The notes under the pieces were generated by a model, which was given only the letters and a program-made list of their open reading frames with translations, had not been told where the DNA came from and searched no databases. From Acidovorax sp. YS12 (GTDB lineage Bacteria; Pseudomonadota; Gammaproteobacteria; Burkholderiales; Burkholderiaceae_C): 64,000 nucleotides of DNA. Position numbers and translations under genes: made by a program. Shown here piece after piece: positions 18,288-26,002 of the stretch. Positions within the stretch are counted from its first letter, which is position 1; the number at the start of each line of letters is the position of its first letter. The stretch spans positions 372,001 through 436,000 of the forward strand of contig CP053915.1 of the NCBI GenBank assembly GCA_021496925.1, written 5' to 3'.

Positions 18288-19091
18288 CTAAGCGTACTGC
18301 CCGCCCGACGAAACATCTCCTGCCGCATCACCAGGAAGGTAATCGGCGCCCGCGCCATTGGTTCGCACCACGGCATTTGCGCGGATGTCGTATCGCTGGC
18401 CCGTTGCCGTGCCTTCAAACACGGCGTCCTTGATAGTCAGCACCGCGCAATCCAGCGCGCGCACGAAGCACCCTACCGAGGGGTTGTCCACCAGCGTGCA
18501 AGTCTGCCATGAGGCGCTCATGCGCCCAGCCAGCTCGATATGCATGTGCTCGATGCAGTTCCCCGTGATGCGCCATGGGCAAGCAATGTGCAGGCTCGCG
18601 CCATCGAACGCGTACATATGCGCCCCGCCGACCTCGCCGAAAGCAAAGCTGTCGATGAGCGTTACCGTCGTTGTGCCATGGCACAGGATGCCCGGCCCGT
18701 TCTGGGCCTGCACGGTCATGCCGCCGAGCAACCAGGCGCCCGCGTTGTATGCGAACACGGCGGCACCCACGCCATGGATACGCACGCGCTCCGGGTGATC
18801 CTTGTTGCCCATGATGGTGATGGGTTGTCCGCCAATGTGCTCATACAGCACGAGTTCGCCGTAGTCGCCATCGCCGACAAGAATCCGGATGAAGTTGCCG
18901 TTGCTGTCGAGGGATGTCGCGGCGGAAACTGCCCGAGAGAGCGACTGGAAGGCCCCGCCACTGGAGTCGCTCAGACCGTCATTGAAGTCGCTGCCATCCG
19001 TGCGCACGTAGTAGGTGCGCGATGTCGTCAGCTTCTCGCGTACCGATTTGCCACCTCTGACGACAGCCAAAGAAAAGGGGGGGATCAACAT
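18288..19091 (-). CDS. Beta-helix phage tail spike/fibre-like protein
   Basis: A 267-residue protein starting MLIPPFSLAVVRGGKS at 19091, directly after AGGGGGG. TYYVRTDGSDFNDGLSDSSG at about 30-50 is the opening of many right-handed beta-helix (pectin-lyase fold) proteins, and the regular spacing of short hydrophobic strands afterwards fits a solenoid. It sits among head-tail connector genes rather than next to the tail tip, which is unusual for a spike. Carbohydrate binding or depolymerase activity is possible, but no catalytic residues can be assigned. The frame upstream of 19091 overlaps the previous gene and was not used. Confidence 0.75.
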   Translation of the reverse strand: MLIPPFSLAVVRGGKSVREKLTTSRTYYVRTDGSDFNDGLSDSSGGAFQSLSRAVSAATSLDSNGNFIRILVGDGDYGELVLYEHIGGQPITIMGNKDHPERVRIHGVGAAVFAYNAGAWLLGGMTVQAQNGPGILCHGTTTVTLIDSFAFGEVGGAHMYAFDGASLHIACPWRITGNCIEHMHIELAGRMSASWQTCTLVDNPSVGCFVRALDCAVLTIKDAVFEGTATGQRYDIRANAVVRTNGAGADYLPGDAAGDVSSGGQYA

Positions 19092-19099
19092 ATGCCCCC

Positions 19100-19372
19100 C
19101 TACGCGATGGCGCCATCCACGATGCACCCACTGCCCGCCTGGCGGCTGACGCGGTACTCGCCGTCGCCGTACAGCGTCGTCATCCTGGCGTCCCACGTCA
19201 GATAGCCCACGGGCTCCCAGGCGCCGTCGCTCATCCTGCGTTCGATAGTCGCGCGCCAGTACGTGGTGCCCCGGGCCGCGCCCGCAAGCGTCATGGTTTG
19301 GCCGCCTGCAAGCACGAAGTTGGAGCTTGTAGCGGCATCGCTGCCCGCTGGCAGCAGATTGGTCACGGCCAT
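19100..19372 (-). CDS. Small phage virion-module protein
   Basis: A 90-residue protein beginning MAVTNLLPAGSDAATSSNF. It is beta-rich, with an Ig-like pattern (GGQTMTLAGAARGTTYWRAT, then VGYLTWDARMTTLYGDGEYR). It lies between the tail terminator-like gene and the beta-helix gene (9-bp gap), consistent with a minor virion or attachment protein. I do not recognise a named family. Confidence 0.7.
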   Translation of the reverse strand: MAVTNLLPAGSDAATSSNFVLAGGQTMTLAGAARGTTYWRATIERRMSDGAWEPVGYLTWDARMTTLYGDGEYRVSRQAGSGCIVDGAIA

Positions 19373-19373
19373 G

Positions 19374-19820
19374 TCAGTCCCTGTGCAATGTGTTGTGGAG
19401 CTGGTACTTGTCACCGAACAACAGCACGCTCGCGTTGTAGTCCAGCACAGCCCCGGACACCCATCCCACGGTGGATGCACCATGCGACGCGGGTTTGTGG
19501 CCGATGAGGGCCATGCGCACGGCGCCCACGAGCTGGCGTGCCTCTTGGTGCATCTGTTCGCCGAAATGCTCTCTGTAGTTCCGAAGGGCCAGCACCACGC
19601 CGAATACGGCCGATGTGCTCTGGAAGCACACCCCAGGTGTAGCGGGGAACTTGCCGGTGTTCACCTCTTCCGCAAACACCACATAGGCGCTGGGCGTGCG
19701 GAAATCTGCCAGCTCTTTCACCGCCGCGTAGTCCGCAGCGCCGCTGATAAATTGCAGCGCGGGCACTTGCTCGCGCAGGCGCTGCGCGATCAGGCCAGTA
19801 TCAAAAGGCTCGAAGTTCAC
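19374..19820 (-). CDS. Tail terminator/completion-like protein
   Basis: A 148-residue protein beginning VNFEPFDTGLIAQRLREQVP at a GTG (19820) that overlaps the stop of the DUF1320 gene as GTGA. An in-frame start 45 bp upstream would lie inside that gene. The pattern (TGLIAQRLREQVPALQFISG, then TPSAYVVFAEEV) resembles phage tail terminator (gp37/GpU-like) proteins that follow the DUF1320 connector in Mu-like phages. The role in joining tail to head is inferred from that order. Confidence 0.72.
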   Translation of the reverse strand: MNFEPFDTGLIAQRLREQVPALQFISGAADYAAVKELADFRTPSAYVVFAEEVNTGKFPATPGVCFQSTSAVFGVVLALRNYREHFGEQMHQEARQLVGAVRMALIGHKPASHGASTVGWVSGAVLDYNASVLLFGDKYQLHNTLHRD

Positions 19821-20329
19821 CGAAATGCTCCCAGCTCGCGGCGGCTGAACACGCTGGGGGCGCACTCAAAGCGCGCGTCCAGCTTGTCGTTCGCCACCAC
19901 GTCTTCGGCGCCCAGGCTGAACTTGCCGTCTGCTGTCTGCTGCAGCAGGCGCTGGGCGTCGGTGTAGCCGCGCGCAATGCGGTCGGTGGCCTCCAGCGCG
20001 CGGCGGTCTTTGTGCAGCATGTAGCGCGCGATGGCGCGGCACCAGGCCGTGACCAGGCCGGGCACCGGGTTGAGCGGCAGCACGTAGCCGCGCTTTGCGA
20101 GATAGCCATCAATCATCGCCGTGGCATCCGCCACGGCGGCGTCGATGCGCTGCACCACGCGCTCGGCGGCGGCCACGTCATCGGGCGGCCAGGCGCTGGT
20201 GTCCTGCCCGCAAAGCAGCGCATTGAGCAGCTCGGCCCGCACGGGCGAGCGGTGCTCATCGGTCGCCACTTGCGACAGCTCCAGCGCGCCGGGGCTGTCG
20301 GCCAGTTGTTCGTGCGTGATGTACGGCAT
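19817..20329 (-). CDS. DUF1320 head-tail connector protein (Mu gp36-like)
   Basis: A 170-residue protein with the features of the DUF1320 family: MPYITHEQLADSPGALELSQ at the start, then a helical core with DAAVADATAMIDGYLAKRGYVLPL and WCRAIARYMLHKDR. Family members form an adaptor ring between portal and tail in Mu-like phages. It is coupled to the next gene by a GTGA overlap and follows the FluMu-type small gene by 14 bp. Confidence 0.86.
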   Translation of the reverse strand: MPYITHEQLADSPGALELSQVATDEHRSPVRAELLNALLCGQDTSAWPPDDVAAAERVVQRIDAAVADATAMIDGYLAKRGYVLPLNPVPGLVTAWCRAIARYMLHKDRRALEATDRIARGYTDAQRLLQQTADGKFSLGAEDVVANDKLDARFECAPSVFSRRELGAFR

Positions 20330-20343
20330 GTAAAGCTCTTTGC

Positions 20344-20613
20344 TCAGGCGCTGGCTTCGTCCTCGCCCTCGGCCGCCGCCGCTTCGGCCAGGTAGGTCAC
20401 GAGCATCGGCTCCCGGGTGAGCTGCTCGTACTGCCTGTCGCTCAGATCAGCGAGCGGGAGGCGCGCCTCGCCGGAGAACGCGAAGCCTGCGCGGCGAAAG
20501 CCTTCGACCTTGGGCGTGACGACCAGGACAAGCGGCTTGTCGTTTTGGGGCTTGGCCTTGGGGGCGGGGGCCGAGGTGCGCACCTTGGCGCGGGTATCTT
20601 TGGCGGTTGCCAT
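20344..20613 (-). CDS. FluMu N-terminal-domain protein (HI1506-like)
   Basis: An 89-residue protein starting at the ATG 20613, with a basic, disordered first 25 residues and then the compact domain KPLVLVVTPKVEGFRRAGFA ... LPLADLSDRQYEQL that I recognise as the Mu-like FluMu N-terminal domain. Members sit between the major head gene and the DUF1320 gene, as here. Function is not established. The frame extends upstream to 20775 but that part overlaps the major head gene. Confidence 0.8.
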   Translation of the reverse strand: MATAKDTRAKVRTSAPAPKAKPQNDKPLVLVVTPKVEGFRRAGFAFSGEARLPLADLSDRQYEQLTREPMLVTYLAEAAAAEGEDEASA

Positions 20614-20648
20614 GGGGATGCTCCTTGGGATTGAGGGTGGTAGGCGTG

Positions 20649-21542
20649 TCAGTCCTTCATCCAAGGGCACACGACCACCTTGGACAGGTTGCGCATGACG
20701 TTGGATGCGCCGTTGGCCAGGCGCTCGGCCGTGACGACTTCCAGCGCGGCTTGCTCCATGGAAGGCGGCACCCACAGCTCGGCGCTGCGGATCACGAGCG
20801 GCTTGCCGCTGTCGTCATGGAACGACTGGTGCTGGGCGCGGGCATCCGAGTAGGAGCCAACGTCGAGCGGCTCCTTGGACGCGAACGCCATCTGCCACAG
20901 GCCCAGGCCAGCATTGCCCCGGCCATCAGCGCCCCAGACGAACATGTTGCGGTTGAACACGGCGTCGTCGGTGAGGCTGGTCTTCGCTGTGAAGGCGTAA
21001 TCGCGGCGCTTCTGGTAGATGAACGGCTTCAGGATGCGCGTGGTGTCCAGCAGCATCCAGGTCTTGCCGCTGCCGCCCTGGAAGTTGCTCACGCTCACCT
21101 GGCGGCCCGGTGGCCCCACGGGGTGGTCGGTGTCGAAGAAGTACTGGCCGTCATAGCAGCGCGTGGTGAAAGCGTTGTTGACGACATCGAACACCATTTC
21201 GTCGGGGTGCGTGGCGGCGTCTTGTCCAAGCTGCTGCACGACGGGCGAGAACATGCCGTACTTGTCATCCTCGATGTGGTCGCGGAGCACCTCCACCGTG
21301 TTCTCGAAAGTGCGGTTCTTGATGCTGTAGCCGTGCAGCATCAGGCTCTGGTACTGGCGCTCGCCGAGCCACTCGCGGAAGCGCGTGAAATTTCCCAGCC
21401 AGGCATAGGTTTCCTCGGCCGCAGCGCTGGGCACCAGCGTGGCGAGCTGCTGCCACATGGGCGTGGCTGTGGACAGGCCCGCGCGAAACGCGCCGTTGTA
21501 GGCCTGGTTGATGATGGCGAGGTTGGCGTGATTGATGATCAT
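20649..21542 (-). CDS. Major head (capsid) protein, Mu gpT-like
   Basis: A 297-residue capsid subunit starting MIINHANLAIINQAYNGAFR. That opening and the stretch YAWLGNFTRFREWLGERQYQ are characteristic of Mu gpT-like major head proteins, as are FENTVEVLRDHIEDDKYGMF and the later FFDTDHPVG. The frame is open upstream to 22067, but the ATG at 21542 fits the family and leaves a 29-bp gap to the decoration gene. It lies in canonical order after protease/scaffold and decoration protein. Confidence 0.93.
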   Translation of the reverse strand: MIINHANLAIINQAYNGAFRAGLSTATPMWQQLATLVPSAAAEETYAWLGNFTRFREWLGERQYQSLMLHGYSIKNRTFENTVEVLRDHIEDDKYGMFSPVVQQLGQDAATHPDEMVFDVVNNAFTTRCYDGQYFFDTDHPVGPPGRQVSVSNFQGGSGKTWMLLDTTRILKPFIYQKRRDYAFTAKTSLTDDAVFNRNMFVWGADGRGNAGLGLWQMAFASKEPLDVGSYSDARAQHQSFHDDSGKPLVIRSAELWVPPSMEQAALEVVTAERLANGASNVMRNLSKVVVCPWMKD

Positions 21543-21571
21543 GTCGGGGTGCTCCTGTGGCGTTGGGTGGG

Positions 21572-21982
21572 TTAGCGGAAATCGACCCAGACGCCATCCG
21601 CGTCCACGTCGTACACCCGGCCAGCGCGGCCACGGGTGCCGCCGCCGTTGGTCTTTGCGACGGTCTGGTCGTCCACCAAATAGCAATCGGCGCCGAGGTC
21701 GGCGAGCGTGATGGCGTCGGCGGCGGCCGAGTTGCCGAACTGGTGGGGCGTCTTGGACAGGCGCACACGCATGGCGCCATCGGTGCCTCCCGTGTTGTCG
21801 GCGCGGCGCTCGGCCACGCCCGCGCCCTTGAGGCCCGCGCCCGTGGCGCCCGGAACGGCAAAGCCTGCGGCGTTGATGGCGACCAGGGCGCCCGCGTAGA
21901 TGCGGGCATTGGCGCCCACAGGCGGTTCGATCTGTTCGCCGGGGCGGCGCAGGGTTGCGCGGTCTTGCGTGAGTGCAGTCAT
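21572..21982 (-). CDS. Capsid decoration/stabilisation protein
   Basis: A 136-residue protein (MTALTQDRATLRRPGEQIEP ... DVDADGVWVDFR), beta-rich with many Ala/Gly, located between protease/scaffold and major head protein. This is the place of the head-stabilising protein in B3-like and many lambda-like modules. Assignment is by position and general composition; no diagnostic motif is visible. Confidence 0.72.
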   Translation of the reverse strand: MTALTQDRATLRRPGEQIEPPVGANARIYAGALVAINAAGFAVPGATGAGLKGAGVAERRADNTGGTDGAMRVRLSKTPHQFGNSAAADAITLADLGADCYLVDDQTVAKTNGGGTRGRAGRVYDVDADGVWVDFR

Positions 21983-22000
21983 GTTGAGGGGCTCTCGTAG

Positions 22001-22594
22001 TTAAGCGGTGGTGGTGCTCACGGCACCGGCCTTGTATTGCTCCGGCGTCAGGCCCATGGCCGTGCACACGGCCAGCTCGGAGGCCGTGAGCTGCGCGTCA
22101 CCCTTGGCCGCGTCCTCGGGCGGGCGGCCCCCGGTTTGCGTGCCTGTGAGCGCGGCGATGGGTTGGGCCGTCTGCAGGTAGGCAGTGAGTGCGGCGACGT
22201 TCGACTTGCCCAGGTCGCGCGCCCAGGTTTCTTGGGCGGCCAGCAAACGGCCATCGGCCAGCGCGGGCTTGACTAGGTCGTCCACCTGGCGGGCAAGGCT
22301 GACCGCCGAGAGCGCGGCCACGCTGGCTTTGAGTTCCTCGACCACCGCCACAGGAACGAACTGCGCGGGGTCGGGCGCGCCGGACGTGCGCAGGCTGGTA
22401 CAGGCCGCAGTGACCGCATCGGCGGAGGCGTCGGCGGAAAGCTGCAGCGCGGTGCAGGCGGCCGTGGCCACGGCCGCACGCGACTGCAGGGACTGCAGCG
22501 GGCCGATGGCCGTCAGCGCGGCAATGGCGCCGTCTTCGGTGGTTGTCTCGGGCAGGCCGAGGGCGGCCAGCAAGGCCTTGAGCAGAGGATTCAC
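22001..22594 (-). CDS. Nested in-frame scaffold protein (Mu gpZ-like)
   Basis: Within the protease frame a GTG at 22594 is preceded by AGGAG with 6-nt spacing, the best ribosome binding site in the gene. Starting there gives a 197-residue Ala-rich helical protein (VNPLLKALLAALGLPETTTE ...) equal to the C-terminal half of the protease. Mu makes its scaffold (Z) from an internal start in gene I in exactly this way. Protein expression from this start is inferred. Confidence 0.7.
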   Translation of the reverse strand: MNPLLKALLAALGLPETTTEDGAIAALTAIGPLQSLQSRAAVATAACTALQLSADASADAVTAACTSLRTSGAPDPAQFVPVAVVEELKASVAALSAVSLARQVDDLVKPALADGRLLAAQETWARDLGKSNVAALTAYLQTAQPIAALTGTQTGGRPPEDAAKGDAQLTASELAVCTAMGLTPEQYKAGAVSTTTA

Positions 22595-23146
22595 GGATGG
22601 CTCCTGTTGAAGTGAGGGGAGGAAAGCGGCCGTGGCGGCGGCCATCAGAGATACCGGCTGCATCCCCTGGATGCCGGGATCGTTGGTGAGCGCGCCCATG
22701 AGGATTTCCAGCACCGTGCCGTCCGTCTTGGAGTACGCGAAAACCGGGCTGAAATAGAGGTATTCCTTGCCGTCGATGGCGGCGGCGGCGCGGGAGGTCA
22801 TTTCGACCAGGCCAAACAGGCCCTCGCCCTCGACCCACTCCAGGGACTTGGGCCAGCCCGCAGCGGGCGCGGGCTGGCCGTTCTTTTCTTTATTGAGGGT
22901 CTGGTGCTCGTAATCGACTACGAGGGGCTTGCGGCGGGCGTTGAAGCGCTCCATCACCAGCGCGGCGCTTGCGGCGTCGATGCGCCACGCAGGCACTTCT
23001 TCGGGCCGCGTGTCGCCGCTGCGGAACTCACCTGCTGGAAAGAACTGCACCCGGCGCATCAGGCCATCGGCAGCGCCCGCCGCCTGCACGGCGAAGGTGC
23101 AGGCGGCGACAGCTACAGCGCTACGGAGGGTGTTGGTGGAAGGCAT
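22001..23146 (-). CDS. Mu gpI-like prohead protease (with nested scaffold)
   Basis: A 381-residue protein of the Mu I-protein family. The family core is seen in VQFFPAGEFRSGDTRPEEVP (about 33-52), PLVVDYEHQT (75-84) and FGLVEMTSRAAAAIDGKEYLYFSPVF. It would cut scaffold and head proteins during prohead maturation; a nucleophilic serine cannot be assigned by eye. The C-terminal half, Ala-rich and helical, is the scaffold region and has its own start (22594). It is the first gene behind late promoter P3: the ATG has no Shine-Dalgarno and coincides with the predicted transcription start. Confidence 0.9.
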   Translation of the reverse strand: MPSTNTLRSAVAVAACTFAVQAAGAADGLMRRVQFFPAGEFRSGDTRPEEVPAWRIDAASAALVMERFNARRKPLVVDYEHQTLNKEKNGQPAPAAGWPKSLEWVEGEGLFGLVEMTSRAAAAIDGKEYLYFSPVFAYSKTDGTVLEILMGALTNDPGIQGMQPVSLMAAATAAFLPSLQQEPSVNPLLKALLAALGLPETTTEDGAIAALTAIGPLQSLQSRAAVATAACTALQLSADASADAVTAACTSLRTSGAPDPAQFVPVAVVEELKASVAALSAVSLARQVDDLVKPALADGRLLAAQETWARDLGKSNVAALTAYLQTAQPIAALTGTQTGGRPPEDAAKGDAQLTASELAVCTAMGLTPEQYKAGAVSTTTA

Positions 23147-23152
23147 GCCGCG

Positions 23153-23196
23153 ATGGTCGCGGCGGGGGGCGTTTGAGGTGAACTAAAACGCTTTAG
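23153..23196 (-). promoter_or_regulatory. Predicted late promoter P3 (head unit)
   Basis: Dyad CTAAAGCGTTTTAG (23183-23196) followed after exactly 24 nt by GACCAT (23153-23158); seven bases further is the A of the protease ATG (23146). It begins immediately after the terminator of the early operon, separating early from late transcription. This copy has the most symmetric dyad, CTAAA at one edge and TTTAG at the other. Confidence 0.75.
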
Positions 23197-23224
23197 AAAA
23201 CGCTGGCGCATTGCACGCCAGCGT
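23197..23224 (-). terminator. Terminator of the early operon (after mor)
   Basis: On the minus strand ACGCTGGCG (23224-23216) pairs perfectly with CGCCAGCGT (23208-23200) around a 7-nt loop and runs into TTTT. It lies 7 bp behind the stop codon of the Mor-like gene and directly before late promoter P3. Confidence 0.8.
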
Positions 23225-23230
23225 GGGGGC

Positions 23231-23671
23231 TCAGTCGTCAATGCCGGGCAGGCGGCCCTGTCGCGTGCGGATTTGCTCTTCGTGCCAGTCGTTCACGATC
23301 TGGCGCACGCGCATCTCGGTCAGCCCGTACCGGCGAGCCAGCACATGGTAGTTGTCGCCCCGGAACTCGCTGCACATCTGCAGGTCGCGCGCCGAAAGGT
23401 ACGCGGCCACGCCCTTGGCCAGGTAGATGGTTTTGCCGCCTTTTTCGGCGCAAAGGTGCAGCACTTGCACGGTGGCTATGCGCGCCATGGCGTGCAGCAC
23501 ACGCAGCCAGGCAGGGTCTGGATGGGCCGTACCGGCGCGCGAATCCATGAGCGCGATGGATTCAAAAAGGCACCAGGCAACGTCGCGCACTTCGTCGGTC
23601 AGCCCTGCGGGCAAGTGCTGTGCGAGCACGGCGGCCTCGGCCTCGGTCAAGCGGCGTGCTGGCATCGTCAT
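23231..23671 (-). CDS. Mor/C-family late transcription activator
   Basis: A 146-residue activator of the Mu Mor/C family. The N-terminal part (about 1-70) is a helical dimerisation region. The C-terminal part holds the family's signature: GGKTIYLAKG near 80-89, then RDLQMCSEFRGDNYHVLARR (95-114) and the recognition region YGLTEMRVRQIV (115-126). Mor and C bind dyads upstream of middle and late promoters and recruit RNA polymerase. Only one member is seen here, last in the early operon, so it probably performs the Mu Mor and C roles in one step. The dyads at P1-P4 are its likely sites. It overlaps gemA by 4 bp. Confidence 0.9.
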   Translation of the reverse strand: MTMPARRLTEAEAAVLAQHLPAGLTDEVRDVAWCLFESIALMDSRAGTAHPDPAWLRVLHAMARIATVQVLHLCAEKGGKTIYLAKGVAAYLSARDLQMCSEFRGDNYHVLARRYGLTEMRVRQIVNDWHEEQIRTRQGRLPGIDD

Positions 23672-24093
23672 GCGGCACTCCCGCGCGCGTGCATGACCTT
23701 GAGGCCCTCAATGCAGGAGTCGAGCTGCGCGGTGTTGCAAAAGCGCAGGGCATCGACGCCCACCTGCCGCTTGACCCATGCATTGAGCGCGGGCGCGCTG
23801 TGGTTCTGGATCACGCCGTCGCGGTGGAGCTGGTTCCACAACGCCCACACCTTGCGCTCGCGCGGGCTCGCTGCGGCCCGGGTTTGCGCAAAGGTGCGCC
23901 GCCGCGTGGGCACCAGCACGCCCAGGCGCTCGCCCAGGGCCTGCATGTGGTCACGCACGCGGGCCTGCTCTTTCGCGCCCAGGGCCTTGCTGCTGTTCTT
24001 GCCCGTGAGGTTGACCAGCAGCGCGCGGTAGTCGTCGTCGCTCAAGCCGAGCTTGGACTTGAGCGTGTGGATGGCTGCAATGTGGTTTGCCAT
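23668..24093 (-). CDS. gemA: GemA/gp16-like protein (DUF1018)
   Basis: A 141-residue basic protein starting MANHIAAIHTLKSKLGLSDD, the usual opening of the DUF1018/GemA family ('IHxxKxxLGLsdddYRalL'), followed by a conserved ERKVWALWNQLHRDGVIQ block. GemA of Mu affects host gene expression and DNA supercoiling; the mechanism is poorly defined. It sits directly before the Mor-like gene (ATGA overlap), as in Mu. Confidence 0.9.
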   Translation of the reverse strand: MANHIAAIHTLKSKLGLSDDDYRALLVNLTGKNSSKALGAKEQARVRDHMQALGERLGVLVPTRRRTFAQTRAAASPRERKVWALWNQLHRDGVIQNHSAPALNAWVKRQVGVDALRFCNTAQLDSCIEGLKVMHARGSAA

Positions 24094-24097
24094 TGAT

Positions 24098-24418
24098 CTA
24101 CCCCAGCAGCAGCGGCCCGAGCCACCAGTTCCACAACCCGAGCAGGCTGCAAACAAGGAACACCCACTGCTGGGCATGCAGCGGCCACTGGCGTTGCCAG
24201 GCGCTGGCCGTGAGCCAGGCCACATTGCTGACTGCGAAGGCACCGAAGCCCCAGCCGGGCAGCGCGGGCATGGCGAGCAGCAGCGCGCCCAGCACGCCGA
24301 AAAATGCACCCGCGACCGACAGCGCGAGCACGCGAAAAGGCAGAGCCGTTTTAAGCGGCCCTGCGCCGCAGGAGGTGCAACCCCCTGGGTTTGCGGTTTG
24401 GAACGTTTTGGAAGGCAT
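24098..24418 (-). CDS. Small integral membrane protein, early operon
   Basis: A 106-residue protein starting MPSKTFQTANPGGCTSCGAG with two N-terminal cysteines in CTSC, then three transmembrane helices (ALSVAGAFFGVLGALLLAMP, a middle segment near WGFGAFAVSNVAWLTAS, and a last one before the C-terminal LLLG). It lies between rdgC and gemA with a 4-bp gap to gemA. I do not recognise a family; an accessory membrane role is all that can be said. Confidence 0.7.
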   Translation of the reverse strand: MPSKTFQTANPGGCTSCGAGPLKTALPFRVLALSVAGAFFGVLGALLLAMPALPGWGFGAFAVSNVAWLTASAWQRQWPLHAQQWVFLVCSLLGLWNWWLGPLLLG

Positions 24419-24438
24419 TTCCGGGGCTCCTGTCCGTA

Positions 24439-25341
24439 TCAAGCGGCCTTGGCGGCGCGGCCATCGCCGCCCAGGGCCGCCACCAGGTCATGGATCAGCT
24501 TCGACAGCTCGCCCGTGGCGATGGCCGCATCGGCATCAAAGCCCTGGTCGTCGGGCGAGCGGCCGTCGAACACCGCGTCGAGGAAGCTGATGCCCTTGAG
24601 CTGCAGCCCCTCGGTCAGCACGAAGGACACGCGGTCGTCCCAGGTCAGGGCCAGCGTGGTGGGCAGCTTGCCCGCCTCGATATGCGCGCGCACCTCGCCG
24701 ATGTCCAGCGGGTGGCGCGTGTAGCGCACACCGGCCTTGGCTTCGTCGGTGGTTTTCAGCTCGCACTCGCGGTCGATGCTGAAACCCGGGGGCGGCTCCT
24801 GCGTCCTGAGCCAGTACGCCATGGCGGCCTGGGGCGCGGTCTGCGTATGCAGCAGCGCCAGGGCAAGGCCGGGCAGCAGCTCCACCAGCAGGCTTACCAC
24901 CTCATCGGCGCGGGCCTGGCTGCTGGTGTCGAGCGCCAGCGTGCGGGCCTGCGGGTCGATCCACACCCACATGGCGGCCTGCTTGGTGAAGGCCATGGGC
25001 AGCAGGTCGAGCCGGGCCTCGTCCTTGAGTTCGCGGCTTTCCTTCTTGCCGGGCTTGCGGCCGGTTTCCTGTTCGATGCGCGCGGCTTTTTCCTGCACCT
25101 TGCGCGCCAGGACGGCGGCGGGCAGCACCTTGGCCTCGGTCATGTAGCGCAGCACCCAGTGCCCGCCCACGCCCTCGGCCAGCAGGCCGTGTTCTTCGCC
25201 CCGCGGCGGCACGAAGCCGCTGGACTTCTCCTGCGTGGCGCCGCATTCCAGGAACAGCGCCTTTTGCAGCGCGGCCTCGACTTCGCCCAGGCCCACGGGC
25301 CAGGGCGAAACGATGCTGTAAACGATCAAGGTCTTGAACAT
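24439..25341 (-). CDS. rdgC: RdgC-like recombination-associated protein
   Basis: A 300-residue homologue of RdgC, a ring-forming DNA-binding protein that in Escherichia coli coats double-stranded DNA and limits RecA. Matching features: MFKTLIVYSI at the start, the ECGATQEKSSGFVPPRGEEH block (about 33-52), KVLPAAVLARKVQEKAARIE, PGKKESRELKDEARLDLLPM and TSSQARADEVVSLLVELLPG. The length is normal. The start is the ATG in TGATG with the upstream gene. A full-length RdgC inside an early phage operon may protect transposition intermediates or restrain host recombination; this is inference. Confidence 0.92.
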   Translation of the reverse strand: MFKTLIVYSIVSPWPVGLGEVEAALQKALFLECGATQEKSSGFVPPRGEEHGLLAEGVGGHWVLRYMTEAKVLPAAVLARKVQEKAARIEQETGRKPGKKESRELKDEARLDLLPMAFTKQAAMWVWIDPQARTLALDTSSQARADEVVSLLVELLPGLALALLHTQTAPQAAMAYWLRTQEPPPGFSIDRECELKTTDEAKAGVRYTRHPLDIGEVRAHIEAGKLPTTLALTWDDRVSFVLTEGLQLKGISFLDAVFDGRSPDDQGFDADAAIATGELSKLIHDLVAALGGDGRAAKAA

Positions 25342-25619
25342 CAAATACTCGCTTTCGCTATGGCCTGGCGGCGATCCACGGACGCGCGGTAAGCCACGCT
25401 GGTTTCAATCGCCGCGCTGCTGATGCGCGGCTGCAGCGGCACGATGCGCTTGCCGGTGCGGTCCATGACCAGCGGGCCGGTAGGAGACAGGGACGGGGTG
25501 CCGGGCAGCTTGGGCGGCGCTTTGCCGCGATCACGCCACGACTGCGGTTGCGGCGCGGCACCGATGGCGGCCGTGCCCTTGGGGCGCACGGATTCAAATG
25601 CGGAGAGGACGCGGGTCAT
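25341..25619 (-). CDS. Small hypothetical early protein
   Basis: A 92-residue basic protein (MTRVLSAFESVRPKGTAAIG ...) coupled at both ends: its ATG overlaps the previous stop and its stop overlaps the rdgC start. It is rich in Arg, Pro and Ser and has no catalytic or membrane motif. The frame extends upstream to 25763, but the ATG at 25619 fits the coupling. Unknown function. Confidence 0.65.
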   Translation of the reverse strand: MTRVLSAFESVRPKGTAAIGAAPQPQSWRDRGKAPPKLPGTPSLSPTGPLVMDRTGKRIVPLQPRISSAAIETSVAYRASVDRRQAIAKASI

Positions 25620-26002
25620 GCAACCACCTTTCGCTGCTGCCCCAGCGGCATGCCGCAACGGCGCGTGCTGGCGATGCCCACTCGGATGACGGTCTTGCAG
25701 CTCTTGGGCTGGGTCTTCTGGATGATTTCGACCTGGCCGCAATTGGGGCAATGGGCACGCCATTTCACTGGGCTCGTGTCACACCGCCTTTCATGCGCCC
25801 CCTTGGGGGCGTGAATCGTGATGTCGCGCTGCTCTCCGCCGTCGATCTTGATTTCCTTGTTGGTGTCTTCGCCCTTGTGGGCGATGTACCCGACAACCAG
25901 GGAAACAAAGATAGTTGTGGCGATCGACATGGCGTCGGCAATGCCGACTTGGTCGAGGAGGCGGTCAAACGCTGCCGCGAAGTCGTCGTGTGCTTTGCTC
26001 AT
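25616..26002 (-). CDS. Membrane-anchored zinc-ribbon early protein
   Basis: A 128-residue protein with an N-terminal amphipathic helix, one transmembrane segment (ADAMSIATTIFVSLVVGYIA, about 22-41) and a C-terminal Cys-rich part, WRAHCPNCGQVEIIQ with CPNC, then later cysteines CKTV and RRCGMP that could complete a zinc ribbon. Overlaps its neighbours by 4 bp on both sides. Function unknown; the zinc ribbon resembles those of DNA- or RNA-binding accessory proteins. Confidence 0.7.
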   Translation of the reverse strand: MSKAHDDFAAAFDRLLDQVGIADAMSIATTIFVSLVVGYIAHKGEDTNKEIKIDGGEQRDITIHAPKGAHERRCDTSPVKWRAHCPNCGQVEIIQKTQPKSCKTVIRVGIASTRRCGMPLGQQRKVVA

